Assembly: GCF_900096585.1 (NCBI RefSeq)
Contig: NZ_FMYH01000011.1
Coordinates: forward strand, 1 to 64,000
From: Sanguibacter gelidistatuariae
GTDB lineage: Bacteria > Actinomycetota > Actinomycetes > Actinomycetales > Cellulomonadaceae
Reading direction: 5' to 3'
Length of the DNA stretch: 64,000 bases
Position numbers and translations under genes: made by a program. The notes under the pieces were generated by a model that was given only the letters and a program-made list of their open reading frames with translations, was not told the origin of the DNA and made no database searches. How positions within the stretch are numbered: position 1 is the stretch's first letter; each line of letters opens with the position of its first letter. Below are positions 39,459 through 48,080 of this stretch, piece after piece.

Positions 39459-40412
39459 CTATGCCAGGTAGAGAGCGCAGCCGACCAGCGCGGCCCAGAC
39501 CGCACCGGCCACGAGCAGGAACCGGTCGGAGGTGAGCAGCCGCTCGGGGGCCTCGCCGTCGCCGAGGGCCACGAGCAGGCTGTAGCGCAGCAGGATCGCC
39601 AGGAACGGCACGACGGACAGTGCCAGGGCGGGCATGGCGACGTCGGATCCGACGTACTGGAATGCCCAGGTCGCGTAGGCCAGGACGGTGCCGGTCAACG
39701 ACAGGGTGAGGACCTGCTGCAGCCACGACTGGGGGTACCCGTCAAGGACGGCTCGCGTCGTGGTGGTGCCGGTGGGGTGCATCTGTTCGGCGACGCGTTT
39801 GGCGGTGACCAGGAACAGCGACCCGAACAGCGCCACGAGCAGGAACCAGCTGGACAGGACGACCCCGGTCGCGACAGCTCCCGCTATCGCCCTCAGGACG
39901 AAGCCCGAGGCGACGGCCATGATGTCGATCACCGGCTGACGCTTGAGCCAGGCGCTGTAGCTGAGGGTCAAGGCCAGGTACGTTGCCACGACGGCCACGA
40001 AGGTCAGACCGAGAGGGAGGGCCGCGACCAGGGCGAAAACGGACAGGCCCAGGCCGACGGCATAGGCGGTGGCAGGTGCGATGCGGCCGGAGGCCACGGG
40101 CCGTAGTGCCTTTGTCGGGTGGCGCCGGTCGGAGGCGACGTCCTTGGCGTCGTTGACGAAGTAGATGCCTGCCGACGCCACGGTCAGGACGATTGCCGCC
40201 AACACCGCCGCCGCAGCAGTAGCCGGGACCACTAGCACGCCGGCCGCTCCTGGGGCCGCGAACACGAGCACGTTCTTCAGCCACTGGCGCGGCCGTGCGG
40301 TCTCGACCAGCGCGGACAGGGTGGGATGGACCACGGGTTTGGGCGAGCCGGTCGAGGCGCCCGAGATCAGAGGGCGAGGCGTCGTCGCCGGTGCGGAACT
40401 GGTGTGAGTCAT
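39459..40412 (-). CDS. UbiA-type polyprenyl transferase (decaprenyl-phosphate phosphoribosyltransferase)
   Basis: 317 residues, about nine hydrophobic helices. Two Asp-rich motifs typical of UbiA are visible: NDAKDVASDRRHPTKALRPV (about 87-106) and PVIDIMAVASGFVLRAIAG (about 165). The NDAKDVxxDRRHPTK form is specific for the phosphoribosyltransferase (Rv3806c type) that attaches 5-phosphoribose to decaprenyl phosphate. Surrounding GtrA, DprE1 and DprE2 genes agree. It would begin decaprenyl-phosphoryl-arabinose synthesis at the inner face of the membrane. Confidence 0.85.
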   Translation of the reverse strand: MTHTSSAPATTPRPLISGASTGSPKPVVHPTLSALVETARPRQWLKNVLVFAAPGAAGVLVVPATAAAAVLAAIVLTVASAGIYFVNDAKDVASDRRHPTKALRPVASGRIAPATAYAVGLGLSVFALVAALPLGLTFVAVVATYLALTLSYSAWLKRQPVIDIMAVASGFVLRAIAGAVATGVVLSSWFLLVALFGSLFLVTAKRVAEQMHPTGTTTTRAVLDGYPQSWLQQVLTLSLTGTVLAYATWAFQYVGSDVAMPALALSVVPFLAILLRYSLLVALGDGEAPERLLTSDRFLLVAGAVWAALVGCALYLA

Positions 40413-40442
40413 GTCGGCTCCTGGGGGTGTTGGGCGGTGCCG

Positions 40443-41660
40443 TCAGCGCAGGGTGAGGTAGAAGAAGTCGCGCTGGTCGGGCGCGAGGTACCGGTCGGCC
40501 GGTCGCTGCATGCTGGGCAGCAGCTTGACCGGAGTCATCGTGGTGGCGCTCGCGGACGGCGTCCACGTCGCGAAGGACTGCAGGTTGGAGTGGATGTCTA
40601 GCTCCATGCCGCGCACGATCCCGGCGTCGACCATCGCGGTGGCGAGGGTCTGCAGGTTCATCGCCGTGCCGGCGATGTAGACCAGATCGCCCGAGGCGGT
40701 GACACCCAGGCCCGACCTCGCGGTGTACTGGAGCTGGTTCTTGGAGTTACCCCACCGCCCGTTGCCGTTGGCTGTCAGCCCATCGACGGGTGCGCCGGCG
40801 TCCACGACCAGCTGAAGGTTCTGCCGCACGGCACGGACATGGGAGCTCATGGTGAAGTCGCGTCCCCACTGTCCGACGCTGATGTGGCCCTGGTCGTCGA
40901 TCACGGCGGACGCTTCACCGTCGACCAGCCGTGCTCCGGTGCGACCGTCGAGATAGAAGCCACCTCTGATGTCCTTCACCTTCCAGCCGGAGTTGAACGT
41001 GGCCACCAGCGCGGGCACGTCGGCCGGGGCAACCTGTGCGTTGCCCGGCCACGAGTGGCCGTCGGGTTGCAGGGTCCCGGCGACCAGGTGCGCTGTGGTG
41101 TCGCTGCTGCGCATCCAGGCCGCCGCAGCGACGACGCTCGCATGCGCGGGATCGGGCTGGAAGATGGTGGTGTAGACGGCCGGGGACCCTGCCGCGTCCA
41201 CCCGGCCCGATACCCAGGTCCCTTCGCCCGCGAGAGCGGTCGCGCCAGGCAGCGCGCGGATGGCGGCAGGTCCGCCGCCGGCGGCGCTCGGGTGCGAAGC
41301 CACCACAGACAGCCTGGATCCCTGTGCCCAGGCGGGTAGGGCCGCGGCGCTGGGGGAAGCGTTGGTGGGGGCGTGCCGGGTGTAGTACCAGTTCTCGATG
41401 GAGTTCACGACCGAGTTGCCGCCGTGGTCGCGCACCCACTCGACCGATCGTTCTTGCCAGGTCGCGCTGCCTGGGTAGGTGAGCGCGCGGGCGTAGGAGG
41501 TGCCCACGGCGAGGAACACCAGCACCAGGATCGCCACGACCACGCGCGTCCACCGTCGCCGCCTCGGCGACCGGGTCTTGCGACGGGGTGGCGGTGGTGT
41601 GAGCGGGCTGTTCGGGTCGTCGGGGAGCGGTGCGGGGAGCACGGTGCTGGGGCTCGTCAT
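40443..41660 (-). CDS. Phosphodiester glycosidase-domain protein (DUF2233/NAGPA)
   Basis: 405 residues. One N-terminal transmembrane helix (VVVAILVLVFLAVGTSYARA, about 40-59) after a basic, Pro-rich cytoplasmic start; a long extracytoplasmic region; and from about 210 the NAGPA/DUF2233 domain (TFNSGWKVKDIRGGFYLDGR; GLGVTASGDLVYIAG; GMELDIHSNLQSFATW). Eukaryotic NAGPA removes GlcNAc from phosphodiesters; bacterial relatives are poorly defined and often involved with wall or teichoic polymers. It overlaps the HAD gene by four bases, so it belongs to the arabinose-donor operon, but no role there is established. Confidence 0.8.
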   Translation of the reverse strand: MTSPSTVLPAPLPDDPNSPLTPPPPRRKTRSPRRRRWTRVVVAILVLVFLAVGTSYARALTYPGSATWQERSVEWVRDHGGNSVVNSIENWYYTRHAPTNASPSAAALPAWAQGSRLSVVASHPSAAGGGPAAIRALPGATALAGEGTWVSGRVDAAGSPAVYTTIFQPDPAHASVVAAAAWMRSSDTTAHLVAGTLQPDGHSWPGNAQVAPADVPALVATFNSGWKVKDIRGGFYLDGRTGARLVDGEASAVIDDQGHISVGQWGRDFTMSSHVRAVRQNLQLVVDAGAPVDGLTANGNGRWGNSKNQLQYTARSGLGVTASGDLVYIAGTAMNLQTLATAMVDAGIVRGMELDIHSNLQSFATWTPSASATTMTPVKLLPSMQRPADRYLAPDQRDFFYLTLR

Positions 41661-42364
41661 GGCTCAACTCCTGAGGTGGCGACCTGGACGGCGCGCATCG
41701 CCGCGAAGGCGTGAGGTGGTGTGGTCAGGCGTCGGTAGGCGCGGATGCGGACCGGGACGTCCGCCAGGGCCAGGGCCAGGGTCGCCAGGTCGCTGCGGCT
41801 GTCGCCGTACGCCCACACCGACGCGGGCCGCACGTCGGCGATGAGGTCGTTGACCCGCCGGGCCTTTTCCGGGCCGCGGCAGTTGAGCGTGGACCGCGCC
41901 CCGGTCAGGTGGCCAGCCGTGCACTCCAGCTCGGTCGCCACGACGTGATCCGCGCCAAGCAGGGCTCCCAGCGGCCGCACGTACACCCCGGGGGAGGCGG
42001 ACGCCAGCGCGAGCACATCACCGCAGCGCTGATGCCACGCCCAGCGCGACAGCGAGTCTGGTCGGCAGCCGGTCTCGAGCACGGACTGCGCGTACCGGAG
42101 GGCGAGCGCCTCGAGCTCCACCTCGGACCAGCCCGCCAGGGCGCCCCGCAGGAGCGCGTCCTTGAACTCGGCCCGGCCGCCACCACGGCGCACGACGGCG
42201 AGCGCAGCGCCCCGAAGGATCAGGGCTAGGGCACGTGGACCGAGGACAGCCCGCAGAAACGGCAGCAACGTGTCCGAGGTGGTCAGCGTGCGGTCGACGT
42301 CCCAGACCGCCAGGCGCGACGACCGCGTGGGCTGACCCGTCGGCGCGTGCGGCGCGGCGGTCAT
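41657..42364 (-). CDS. HAD-IB family phosphatase
   Basis: 235 residues. Motif I VWDVDRTLTTSDT (D-x-D-x-T, residues ~20-32), GPEKARRVNDL (motif III Lys) and AYGDSRSDLATLALA (motif IV) define a SerB-like HAD-IB hydrolase. In the mycobacterial pathway the 5-phosphate of decaprenyl-phosphoribose is removed by a PAP2-type enzyme (Rv3807c); none is visible here, so this HAD protein is a reasonable substitute (inference). ATG 42364 is preferred to the longer frame at 42430, which has no added homology. Confidence 0.8.
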   Translation of the reverse strand: MTAAPHAPTGQPTRSSRLAVWDVDRTLTTSDTLLPFLRAVLGPRALALILRGAALAVVRRGGGRAEFKDALLRGALAGWSEVELEALALRYAQSVLETGCRPDSLSRWAWHQRCGDVLALASASPGVYVRPLGALLGADHVVATELECTAGHLTGARSTLNCRGPEKARRVNDLIADVRPASVWAYGDSRSDLATLALALADVPVRIRAYRRLTTPPHAFAAMRAVQVATSGVEP

Positions 42365-42527
42365 CGCCGGACCCCAGAGTGAGGTGCTGGAAGGGTGGGC
42401 TGGGTGCCCAACCGAGTGTCGTGTTCGCATAGGGACACCATGGTCGTCGGATGCGAAGAGGACGCTGAGAGACCGTGGGTGGCAGGATCAGCGGGTAGCG
42501 AGACAACCCGACGGAGGGACGTCGACG

Positions 42528-43202
42528 ATGAAGGTGCTGGTGGTCGAGGACGAGGTGCGCCTGGCCGAGACGGTTCAGCGCGCGCTCGCTGCGGAGGGCA
42601 TGAGCGTGGACATCGTCCACAACGGCGTCGACGGTCTGTGGGCCGCGTCCGAGAACCCCTACGACGTGATCGTGCTCGATATCATGCTGCCCCAGCTGTC
42701 CGGGTACCGGGTCGTCGAAGAGCTACGCCGGCGCGGGGTGTGGACCCCCGTCCTGATGCTCACGGCAAAGGACGGGGAGTACGACCAGGCCGACGCGTTC
42801 GACCTCGGCGCGGACGACTACCTGACAAAACCCTTCTCCTTCATCGTCCTCGTCGCCCGGCTCCGGGCACTGGCGCGCCGCGGGGCACCGGAGCGCCCCG
42901 TCGTGTTCGTGGCCGGGGACCTCACCCTCGACCCGGCCCGGCATCGCGTCGCCCGGGGCGAGGTCGAGATCTCGGTGACGCCTCGCGAGTTCGGGCTGCT
43001 CGAGTTCTTGATGCGACACCGAGGCGACGTGGTCAGCAAGACCGAGATCCTGGCGGGCGTCTGGGACTCCGCATACGAGGGTGACCCCAACGTCGTCGAG
43101 GTGTACGTCGGCTACCTGCGCCGCAAGATCGACCTCCCGTTCGGACGGCAGGCGATCGAGACGGTCCGCGGCACCGGCTACCGGCTCGCTGCCGACGGGT
43201 GA
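42528..43202 (+). CDS. OmpR-family response regulator
   Basis: 224 residues. Receiver domain with phospho-acceptor D51 (DVIVLDIMLPQ) and the conserved Lys in TKPFSF; winged-helix Trans_Reg_C domain with VEVYVGYLRRKID near the end. GGAGGG before ATG 42528. It is the only plus-strand gene among the arabinose-module genes. No kinase is next to it, but the closest (45463) lies 2.3 kb downstream, separated by dprE2-dprE1. They may be partners (inference). Confidence 0.9.
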   Translation: MKVLVVEDEVRLAETVQRALAAEGMSVDIVHNGVDGLWAASENPYDVIVLDIMLPQLSGYRVVEELRRRGVWTPVLMLTAKDGEYDQADAFDLGADDYLTKPFSFIVLVARLRALARRGAPERPVVFVAGDLTLDPARHRVARGEVEISVTPREFGLLEFLMRHRGDVVSKTEILAGVWDSAYEGDPNVVEVYVGYLRRKIDLPFGRQAIETVRGTGYRLAADG

Positions 43203-43216
43203 ACAGAGACGGGTGA

Positions 43217-43978
43217 TCAGATCGGAAGTCGCCTGAACACCGGACCCGGCAGGTGCCGTAGCCCGCTCATGACCCACCGCAACGCGGAGGGCGCCCACAC
43301 CGTTCGTCGTCCTGCCCGCAGGCCCGCCACGATGATGTCCGCGACCTGTTCAGGTACCTGGGAGAGCGGCGCGGCGTCGAGCCCGGCGGTCATCTTCGTC
43401 CGGACGAATCCCGGGCGGACGACGAGGACCTGGACGCCGTCGCTGGCAAGAGCGTCGCCCAGGCCGGTGTAGAACGCGTCCATACCGGCCTTGGTGGACC
43501 CGTAGAGGAAGTTGGACCGTCTGGGGAGCTCCGCGGCGACGGACGACATCGCGACGATGGCGCCGTGGCCCTGCGCTCGCAGGCGTTGGCCGACCAGCAC
43601 ACCACAGCCGACCGCCGCCGTGTAGTTGACCTGGGCCAGCTCGAGGGCAGCGTCGATGTCCTGCCACGCGTGCTCCTGGTCTCCGAGCAGTCCGAACGCC
43701 ACGATGACGACGTCGACGTCCGGTCCGGCGTCGAAGACGGACGCGATGGCGCGCTCGTACGACGTCCGGTCGGTGGCCTCGAAGTCCACCTCGGTGACGA
43801 GGAGACCAACGGTGACCAGGGAGGCGACCGCGGCGGTCCGGCGGTCGCCGGGGCGGGCGGCGAGCGTGATGCGCACGCCGGGTCGATCGCGGGTGAGCGC
43901 GGTGACCGTCGCCAGCGCGATGTCGGAGGTGCCGCCGAGGACAAGCACCCTTTGCACGTTGCCGAGCGAGTCCTTCAT
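43217..43978 (-). CDS. dprE2: Decaprenylphosphoryl-2-keto-ribose reductase DprE2
   Basis: 253-residue SDR. NAD motif VLVLGGTSDIALATV (GGTSDIG-type, typical of DprE2), VIVAFGLLGDQEHAWQD, MSSVAAELPRRSNFLYGSTK with Y-x3-K, and the C-terminal membrane-associated helix WVMSGLRHLPGPVFRRLP. DprE2 reduces the 2-keto intermediate made by DprE1 to the arabinose form. Its start overlaps the dprE1 stop (ATGA), as in mycobacteria. A longer frame upstream lies in the dprE1 shadow. Confidence 0.9.
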   Translation of the reverse strand: MKDSLGNVQRVLVLGGTSDIALATVTALTRDRPGVRITLAARPGDRRTAAVASLVTVGLLVTEVDFEATDRTSYERAIASVFDAGPDVDVVIVAFGLLGDQEHAWQDIDAALELAQVNYTAAVGCGVLVGQRLRAQGHGAIVAMSSVAAELPRRSNFLYGSTKAGMDAFYTGLGDALASDGVQVLVVRPGFVRTKMTAGLDAAPLSQVPEQVADIIVAGLRAGRRTVWAPSALRWVMSGLRHLPGPVFRRLPI

Positions 43979-45333
43979 AGCTCTAGCCTCCTGGCGAGAT
44001 CCGAGGTGAACACCCGGTCCGGGTTGGTGTTCCTGACGATGGCGCGCCACTCGTCGAGGCGCGGGTACATCTGGGCGATCGCGTCGGCCGGCAGCCGGGA
44101 GTCCTTGGCGAGGTAGTGTCGCCCGCCGGCGGCCATCACCTCCTCGTCCAGGCGGTTCAACAGGCGGTTCAGGATCGGTGCGCCGACTGGTATGTCGAGG
44201 GCGAGGGTCCAGCCCGGGACGGGAAACGACAGATGGCCTCTGCCTGCTGGACCGAAGCGCTTGAGCACGGCCAGGAACGAGGCCTGACCGGCGTGGCTGA
44301 GCATCTCGAGGCAGCGGCGAAGAGTCTCCTCGGCGCCGAAGGGCACGACGAACTGGTACTGGAGGAAGCCGCGGGGGCCGTAGATGCGGTTCCACCGGGC
44401 GACGCCGTCCAACGGGTGGAAGAACGCGGCTATCGACTGGATCTCACCGCGTCGCTCTCGCGGTGCCTTGTGGTACCAGGCCTCGTTGAACACAGCCACC
44501 GTCGCGCGGTTCAGCAGTCCGCTCGGGAAGACGGGGGGCGCGGTCGCGAGCTGTCTTGGCCGAAAGTCGAGGGCATGGTCGCGCAGCTGCGCGGGCAGCT
44601 GCTCCAATGGTGCCGATGAGCCCCGGGTCAGGACGGACCGACCCAAGGACAACCCGTGGGCGAGACAGTCGATCCAGGCGACGGAGTACGTGTAGCGGTC
44701 GTCGGTCGCCGCCATCCGCTCGAGCAGGTCGTCGACATTCGTGCACCTCTCGGTGTCGACGACGCAGTAGGCCGACTCGACCCGTTTCATCCGCAGGGTC
44801 GCGCGCACGATGAGGCCGGTCAGGCCCATGCCCCCCACGGTGGCCCAGAACACGGGGGACTCCGGGGTGAGGTGATGGATGGTGCCGTCGGCGACGAGCA
44901 GGTCGAGGGAGAGGATATGGCGTCCGAGGCTGCCGTCGACGTGATGGTTCTTGCCATGGATGTCTGCGGCGATCGCGCCCCCGACCGTCACCTGTCGCGT
45001 TCCGGGAGTCACCGGCACGAAGAGTCCCAAGGGCAGAAGGAGCCGCATCAGCTGGTCGAGACTTGCACCCGCCTCGACCTCGACGAGCGCGGTCTGGGTG
45101 TCGACCGACAGGACCCGGTTCCGGGTGGTCATGTCGACGACGACGCCGCCGCTGTTCTGGGCCGCGTCACCATAGCTGCGCCCAAGGCCGCGAGCGATCA
45201 CCCCACGGGGGCCCGCGGTGGCCAGGAGCCCGGAGAGTTCGGCGTCGGTTCCGGCCGGGAGCACCGTCGCGGCGCTCGGGCTGGTCGCGCCCCACCCCGT
45301 GAGGAGGCGCTTTGACGCGTGTCCTGTGTGCAT
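43975..45333 (-). CDS. dprE1: Decaprenylphosphoryl-beta-D-ribose oxidase DprE1
   Basis: 452 residues (Mtb DprE1 461). FAD-binding 4 domain: RGLGRSYGDAAQNSGG (about 48-63), IAADIHGKNHHVDGSLGRH (about 121), substrate domain, and C-terminal YLAKDSRLPADAIAQMYPRL then FTSDLARRLEL, all aligning with Mtb DprE1. The enzyme oxidises decaprenyl-phosphoryl-ribose at C2. The benzothiazinone target Cys of Mtb (C387 in GWNVCVDFP) is Ala here: A378 in GWTLALDIP. ATG 45333 is used instead of GTG 45336. Divergent from a histidine kinase gene. Confidence 0.95.
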   Translation of the reverse strand: MHTGHASKRLLTGWGATSPSAATVLPAGTDAELSGLLATAGPRGVIARGLGRSYGDAAQNSGGVVVDMTTRNRVLSVDTQTALVEVEAGASLDQLMRLLLPLGLFVPVTPGTRQVTVGGAIAADIHGKNHHVDGSLGRHILSLDLLVADGTIHHLTPESPVFWATVGGMGLTGLIVRATLRMKRVESAYCVVDTERCTNVDDLLERMAATDDRYTYSVAWIDCLAHGLSLGRSVLTRGSSAPLEQLPAQLRDHALDFRPRQLATAPPVFPSGLLNRATVAVFNEAWYHKAPRERRGEIQSIAAFFHPLDGVARWNRIYGPRGFLQYQFVVPFGAEETLRRCLEMLSHAGQASFLAVLKRFGPAGRGHLSFPVPGWTLALDIPVGAPILNRLLNRLDEEVMAAGGRHYLAKDSRLPADAIAQMYPRLDEWRAIVRNTNPDRVFTSDLARRLEL

Positions 45334-45462
45334 CACACCAGTCTCTGCTCCTGCGCCTGAGAGGGGCCTGAGCGACCGACGGCCCGGTGGGTGTGCTCCT
45401 GGTCACCATGAGATGCTCGGCCTGAGCTGGCCAGGTTCGCAGGCGAGAGAAGCGAGGCACAG

Positions 45463-46890
45463 GTGAGGTGGCCGACGTCGCTGCACGGGTTGCGCGGGGT
45501 GCGTGTCCGGACCGCGCTGGCCGCGGTCCTGGTCGTTGCGGTCGCGCTGGCCGTGGCTGCTGTAGCCCTTGTCGTCCTGCAGCGTCGTGAGCTGGTGCGT
45601 GAGCTGACGACCGTCGCCAAGGACCAGGGTGCCCAGGTGGCTGCACAGATCATCGACGGCGACGTCGACTCGGTCGACATCGCGGCGGTGACCGCGGGCG
45701 CGGGTGAGCGCGCGCTGGTCCAGGTTGTGACGCCGGGAGGACTCGTGACGGCGGCGACCTCGACCGTCGCGGGCGAGCAGCCGGCATCCACGGCGACTCC
45801 CGGCCCGGGTGAGGTCGTCGTCGAGACCCTGGACAGCTTGCCGAGTGGCGAGGACGAGCCGTTCGTCGTGGTCATCACTGGGGTCCAGACTCCGCAGGGG
45901 GTCGCCCGGGTGATCACGGCGCAGAACCTGGAGACGGTCGATCGCAGCATCGGGGTGGTCGTGACCCTGCTCGGCATCGGCTATCCGCTGATGCTCCTGG
46001 TCGTGGGCGGAACGTCGTACTGGATGGCCGGGCGCGCGCTCGCGCCGGTCGAAGCGATCCGGCAGCGGGTCAGCGAGGTCTCGGCGGTGGACCTGGGGGC
46101 ACGAGTGCCGGTGCCGTCGTCCGGTGACGAGATCGCCCGTCTGGCGGAGACGATGAACCTCATGCTCGCGAGGCTGCAGCGCGCAGCGGATTCGCAACGC
46201 CAGTTCGTCGCCGATGCCTCCCACGAGCTGCGCAGCCCGCTGGCGACGATCCGCGCGACCGCTGAGCTCGCGGGTGCACACCCCGACGTCCTCACGTGGC
46301 AGGAAGGCGCCCAGACAGTCCTGATCGAGACCGACCGGGTCGAGCGGCTGGTGGCTGATCTGCTCTTGCTGGCCCGCTCCGATGAGCACGGATTGGTCAT
46401 GAGGTCCGACGACGTGGACCTGGACGATGTTGTCACCACCGAGGCCGCCCGCCTCCGACCGCTCGGCCAGCACCGCATCGTCCTCGACATCCGGTCGGTG
46501 CGCGTGCACGGGGACGTCCAGAACCTGGTCAGGGCGGTGCGCAACCTCACGGACAACGCGACCCGGTACGCATGCTCGACAGTGACGCTGCGTCTTCATG
46601 TCGTGAACGCGATGGCTCAGCTCGAGGTGATCGACGACGGGCCAGGGATCCCCGCAGCGGAGCGGGAGCGGGTGTTCGAGCGCTTCGTGCGCCTGGACGT
46701 GAGCCGGGAACGGACCAGCGGTGGGTCGGGTCTCGGTCTGGCGATCGCCCGCGAGGTCGCGCGCGCCCACGGAGGTGACCTGCAGATCGTGGATCCGGAA
46801 CCACGGGGTGCCGGCGCGCACATGGTGCTCACCCTTCCGCTGCCTTCGCCCGAGGACACCGCGACGGAGCCAGACCGAGCATCTTCCTGA
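45463..46890 (+). CDS. Sensor histidine kinase
   Basis: 475 residues. Two transmembrane helices (about 15-40 and 165-190) bracket a ~125-residue extracytoplasmic sensor; a HAMP segment; HisKA box FVADASHELRSPLATIRA with H254; N box NLTDNATRY; and ATP-lid DDGPGIP and GGSGLGLAI. GTG 45463 is preceded by GAGG. The kinase sits divergent from dprE1 and 2.3 kb from an OmpR regulator (42528). Downstream, a glycosyltransferase starts 38 bases after its stop, so it may be in the same transcript. Signal unknown. Confidence 0.9.
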   Translation: MRWPTSLHGLRGVRVRTALAAVLVVAVALAVAAVALVVLQRRELVRELTTVAKDQGAQVAAQIIDGDVDSVDIAAVTAGAGERALVQVVTPGGLVTAATSTVAGEQPASTATPGPGEVVVETLDSLPSGEDEPFVVVITGVQTPQGVARVITAQNLETVDRSIGVVVTLLGIGYPLMLLVVGGTSYWMAGRALAPVEAIRQRVSEVSAVDLGARVPVPSSGDEIARLAETMNLMLARLQRAADSQRQFVADASHELRSPLATIRATAELAGAHPDVLTWQEGAQTVLIETDRVERLVADLLLLARSDEHGLVMRSDDVDLDDVVTTEAARLRPLGQHRIVLDIRSVRVHGDVQNLVRAVRNLTDNATRYACSTVTLRLHVVNAMAQLEVIDDGPGIPAAERERVFERFVRLDVSRERTSGGSGLGLAIAREVARAHGGDLQIVDPEPRGAGAHMVLTLPLPSPEDTATEPDRASS

Positions 46891-46927
46891 TCCCTCCGTC
46901 AGACTTCATATGGGGAGAGGACCTGAG

Positions 46928-48031
46928 ATGTCACGGATACTGTTCGTCACCTGGGACGGCGGGGGCAATGTCACCCCTGCCGTCGAGATCGGCAGGGAGT
47001 TGCAACGCCGGGGAGACGACATCCGTTTCCTCGGCCAGCACCAGCAGCGGGAGAGCCTCGAGCTGGCCGGGTTCGGGTTCGCCGCCTACCGCACCCCCGG
47101 CCCCTGGACCGCGACGGGCAGACGGGGCTCCATCGCCACCAAGGTCGGGTTCCTTCGCCTGCTCGTCGGTCGCAGTCTTGGTCGAGACCTTGTTGCAGAG
47201 GTCGGGCGACATCCGGCTGACCTCGTCGTGATCGACTGCCTGCTCTATGGGGCCCTCGACGCGGCATCCCGCGGCGGAATCCGTCACGTGGTGTTCGTGC
47301 ACTCTCTCTTCGCAGCTGTGGCGGAGAAGATGGCGGGTGGCGCACCCGGTGCGGTTGCCCAGATCGTCGGCCTCAACCCCTGGAAGCTGTGGTCGAAGGC
47401 CGTCGCGGTCGTGGCGGTCACGCTCGAAGAGCTTGATCGTCCGACCGAGAAACCGTTGGCCATCAGCTACACGGGACCGGTCCTGCCGACCATCGAGGGA
47501 GAGCCGGGAAACCGGCGGACGTCGTCCGCGACGATCCTGGTCAGCCTCAGCACGACCTACATCGCGGGGCAGACCGCGGTGATGCAGAACATCCTGGACG
47601 CCGTGGCGGATCTCCCCGTCCGCGTCCTCCTGACGACCGGTCCCGCCGTCGACCCGGACGACCTGCATCCACCCGCCAACGCCGAGGTACGACGGTTCGT
47701 ACCTCACGCCCAGGTCATGCCCGGGGTCTCCCTCGTCGTCGGGCACGGTGGTCACTCGACAACGATGCTCGCCCTGGCCCACGACCTTCCGCTCGTCGTC
47801 CTGCCCATGAATCCCGCCTTCGATCAGCCGCTCATCGGGCAGCGAATCCACGACCTGGGTGCCGGAGCCACGCTCCCGTCGTCGTCCACACCGGCCCAGG
47901 TCCGGGCCGTGATCGATGACGTGCTCGCAGACGAGTCGTGTCGACATGAGGCAGCGCGTCTTGGCGCGGCCATCCGCGCGGCACGTGGTCGTGAGACCGC
48001 GGCTGACCTGCTCCAGTCGTTGATCACCTAG
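46928..48031 (+). CDS. GT1-like (UGT/MGT-type) glycosyltransferase
   Basis: 367 residues of a GT-B fold. The N-terminus MSRILFVTWDGGGNVTPAVE with nucleotide-sugar family character and the C-terminal VVGHGGHSTTMLALAHDLPLVVLPMN (the PSPG-like His-Gly-Gly motif plus following Thr) point to the UDP/NDP-sugar glycosyltransferase class. These glycosylate small molecules, lipids or macrolides. It follows a sensor kinase and precedes a flavin electron-transfer operon; the acceptor is not evident. Confidence 0.8.
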   Translation: MSRILFVTWDGGGNVTPAVEIGRELQRRGDDIRFLGQHQQRESLELAGFGFAAYRTPGPWTATGRRGSIATKVGFLRLLVGRSLGRDLVAEVGRHPADLVVIDCLLYGALDAASRGGIRHVVFVHSLFAAVAEKMAGGAPGAVAQIVGLNPWKLWSKAVAVVAVTLEELDRPTEKPLAISYTGPVLPTIEGEPGNRRTSSATILVSLSTTYIAGQTAVMQNILDAVADLPVRVLLTTGPAVDPDDLHPPANAEVRRFVPHAQVMPGVSLVVGHGGHSTTMLALAHDLPLVVLPMNPAFDQPLIGQRIHDLGAGATLPSSSTPAQVRAVIDDVLADESCRHEAARLGAAIRAARGRETAADLLQSLIT

Positions 48032-48080
48032 CCTCGGGCGTTCCGAGAATCCTCTGAGAATCGCACGGCACGCTGGGCAC

